Origin: Ulvibacter sp047614245
GTDB taxonomy: Bacteria > Bacteroidota > Bacteroidia > Flavobacteriales > Flavobacteriaceae
Assembly (NCBI GenBank): GCA_047614245.1
Contig: JBLHIC010000111.1
Coordinates: 1 to 6,963, forward strand
Length of the DNA stretch: 6,963 bases
Reading direction: 5' to 3'
A model generated the notes under the pieces. It was not told where the DNA came from and searched no databases. It saw nothing but the letters and a program-made list of their open reading frames with translations. Shown one piece after another: positions 6,509 through 6,963 of the stretch (position 1 is its first letter; each line of letters opens with the position of its first letter). The position numbers and the translations under genes are program-made.

Positions 6509-6963
6509 ATGAAATACAGTTTACTTATTACAACATTTTTACTCTTCACAACGATTTCCTTCGCACAAAATTTTGATGTTAAAGGAACTTTAATTGAAGA
6601 GGACACCAATTTTCCTTTATTAGGTGCTTCCGTAATACAAAAAGGAACTTCAAATGGTGTTATTTCAGATTTCGATGGAAATTTCAGCATTGATGGAATT
6701 CCAATGAATGCGGTTTTAGAGATCTCTTATTTGGGTTTCAAACCTAAGGAAGTGACAATAACATCTTCCCAATTTCTTACAATTAGGTTAGAAACGGATT
6801 CAGAGTCACTTGACGAGGTAATCGTTGTGGGTTATGGAACTCAAAGAAAGAAGGAAATTACCGGAGCCGTCTCAGTGGTTACAAGTGAAACAATTGAAGA
6901 ACTTGCACCAACTAGAATTGAGGAGGCACTGCAAGGGCAAGTAGCTGGGGTTAATATAACTGC
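6509..6963 (+). CDS. SusC-like TonB-dependent outer-membrane receptor, N-terminal part
   Basis: The gene runs off the right edge; 151 full codons are present, against roughly 1,000 for the family. The start is ATG 6509, giving a signal peptide cleaved after Ala19 (SFA before QN). Residues 22-95 form the carboxypeptidase-regulatory-like domain typical of SusC proteins (LGASVIQKGTSNGVISDFDGNFSI at about 38-61, then ISYLGFK at 72-78). The TonB-box region DEVIVVGYGTQRKKEITGAV lies at 102-121, and the plug domain begins at about 123 (EALQGQVAGVNI at 139-150). SusC proteins are outer-membrane barrels that import oligosaccharides with a SusD lipoprotein lid; a susD gene should follow just outside the window. 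The substrate is inferred to be maltodextrins from the amylase, GH65 and regulator genes upstream. It is preceded by 258 non-coding bases, so it probably has its own regulated promoter. Confidence 0.95.
   Translation, partial: MKYSLLITTFLLFTTISFAQNFDVKGTLIEEDTNFPLLGASVIQKGTSNGVISDFDGNFSIDGIPMNAVLEISYLGFKPKEVTITSSQFLTIRLETDSESLDEVIVVGYGTQRKKEITGAVSVVTSETIEELAPTRIEEALQGQVAGVNIT

Noticed and set aside
6469..6690. Open frame on the - strand, 73 codons, across the susC start
   Set aside because: Most of it is antisense to the conserved SusC N-terminal domain, and the peptide has no recognisable features.

Overview
The window is AT-rich, all genes lie on the + strand, and it reads as part of an alpha-glucan (starch/maltodextrin/maltose) utilisation locus of a Bacteroidota bacterium, most likely a marine-type Flavobacteriia. 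The signs are a SusC-type TonB-dependent receptor with its carboxypeptidase-like N-terminal domain, lipoprotein amylases, a propeller/triple-tyrosine regulator, and gene starts without Shine-Dalgarno sequences. No species can be named from sequence alone.

Layout. (1) Positions 1-210 hold the C-terminal tail of a GH65 enzyme, probably maltose phosphorylase. (2) Its stop overlaps the start of a MalS-like GH13 alpha-amylase lipoprotein (207-1892). (3) A second, unrelated-looking GH13 lipoprotein follows (about 1915-3351). These three form a tight catabolic operon. A weak terminator-like hairpin lies in the next 97-base gap. (4) A 933-residue membrane-spanning regulator (3449-6250, TTG start) has a beta-propeller sensor, a Y_Y_Y domain, one transmembrane helix, a coiled coil and a LuxR-like helix-turn-helix, with no kinase domain. 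(5) A 258-base regulatory gap (6251-6508) follows. (6) The 5' end of a susC-like gene (6509 to the right edge) closes the window.

Likely joint working (inference from families and order): the SusC protein, with partners beyond the right edge, imports malto-oligosaccharides across the outer membrane. The two GH13 lipoproteins cut alpha-glucans at the cell surface and/or in the periplasm. The GH65 enzyme phosphorolyses maltose in the cytoplasm. The regulator senses an oligosaccharide in the periplasm and switches the locus on through its cytoplasmic DNA-binding domain.

The most notable unexplained signal is in the gap before susC. The 7-mer ACAACAT occurs three times at exactly 11-base spacing, with a degenerate fourth copy in phase, and the last copy forms a 12-base perfect palindrome. 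This looks like an operator array for one face of the helix, plausibly bound by the regulator encoded just upstream. I saw no mobile element, CRISPR array, tRNA or rRNA, and no clearly new enzymatic system.
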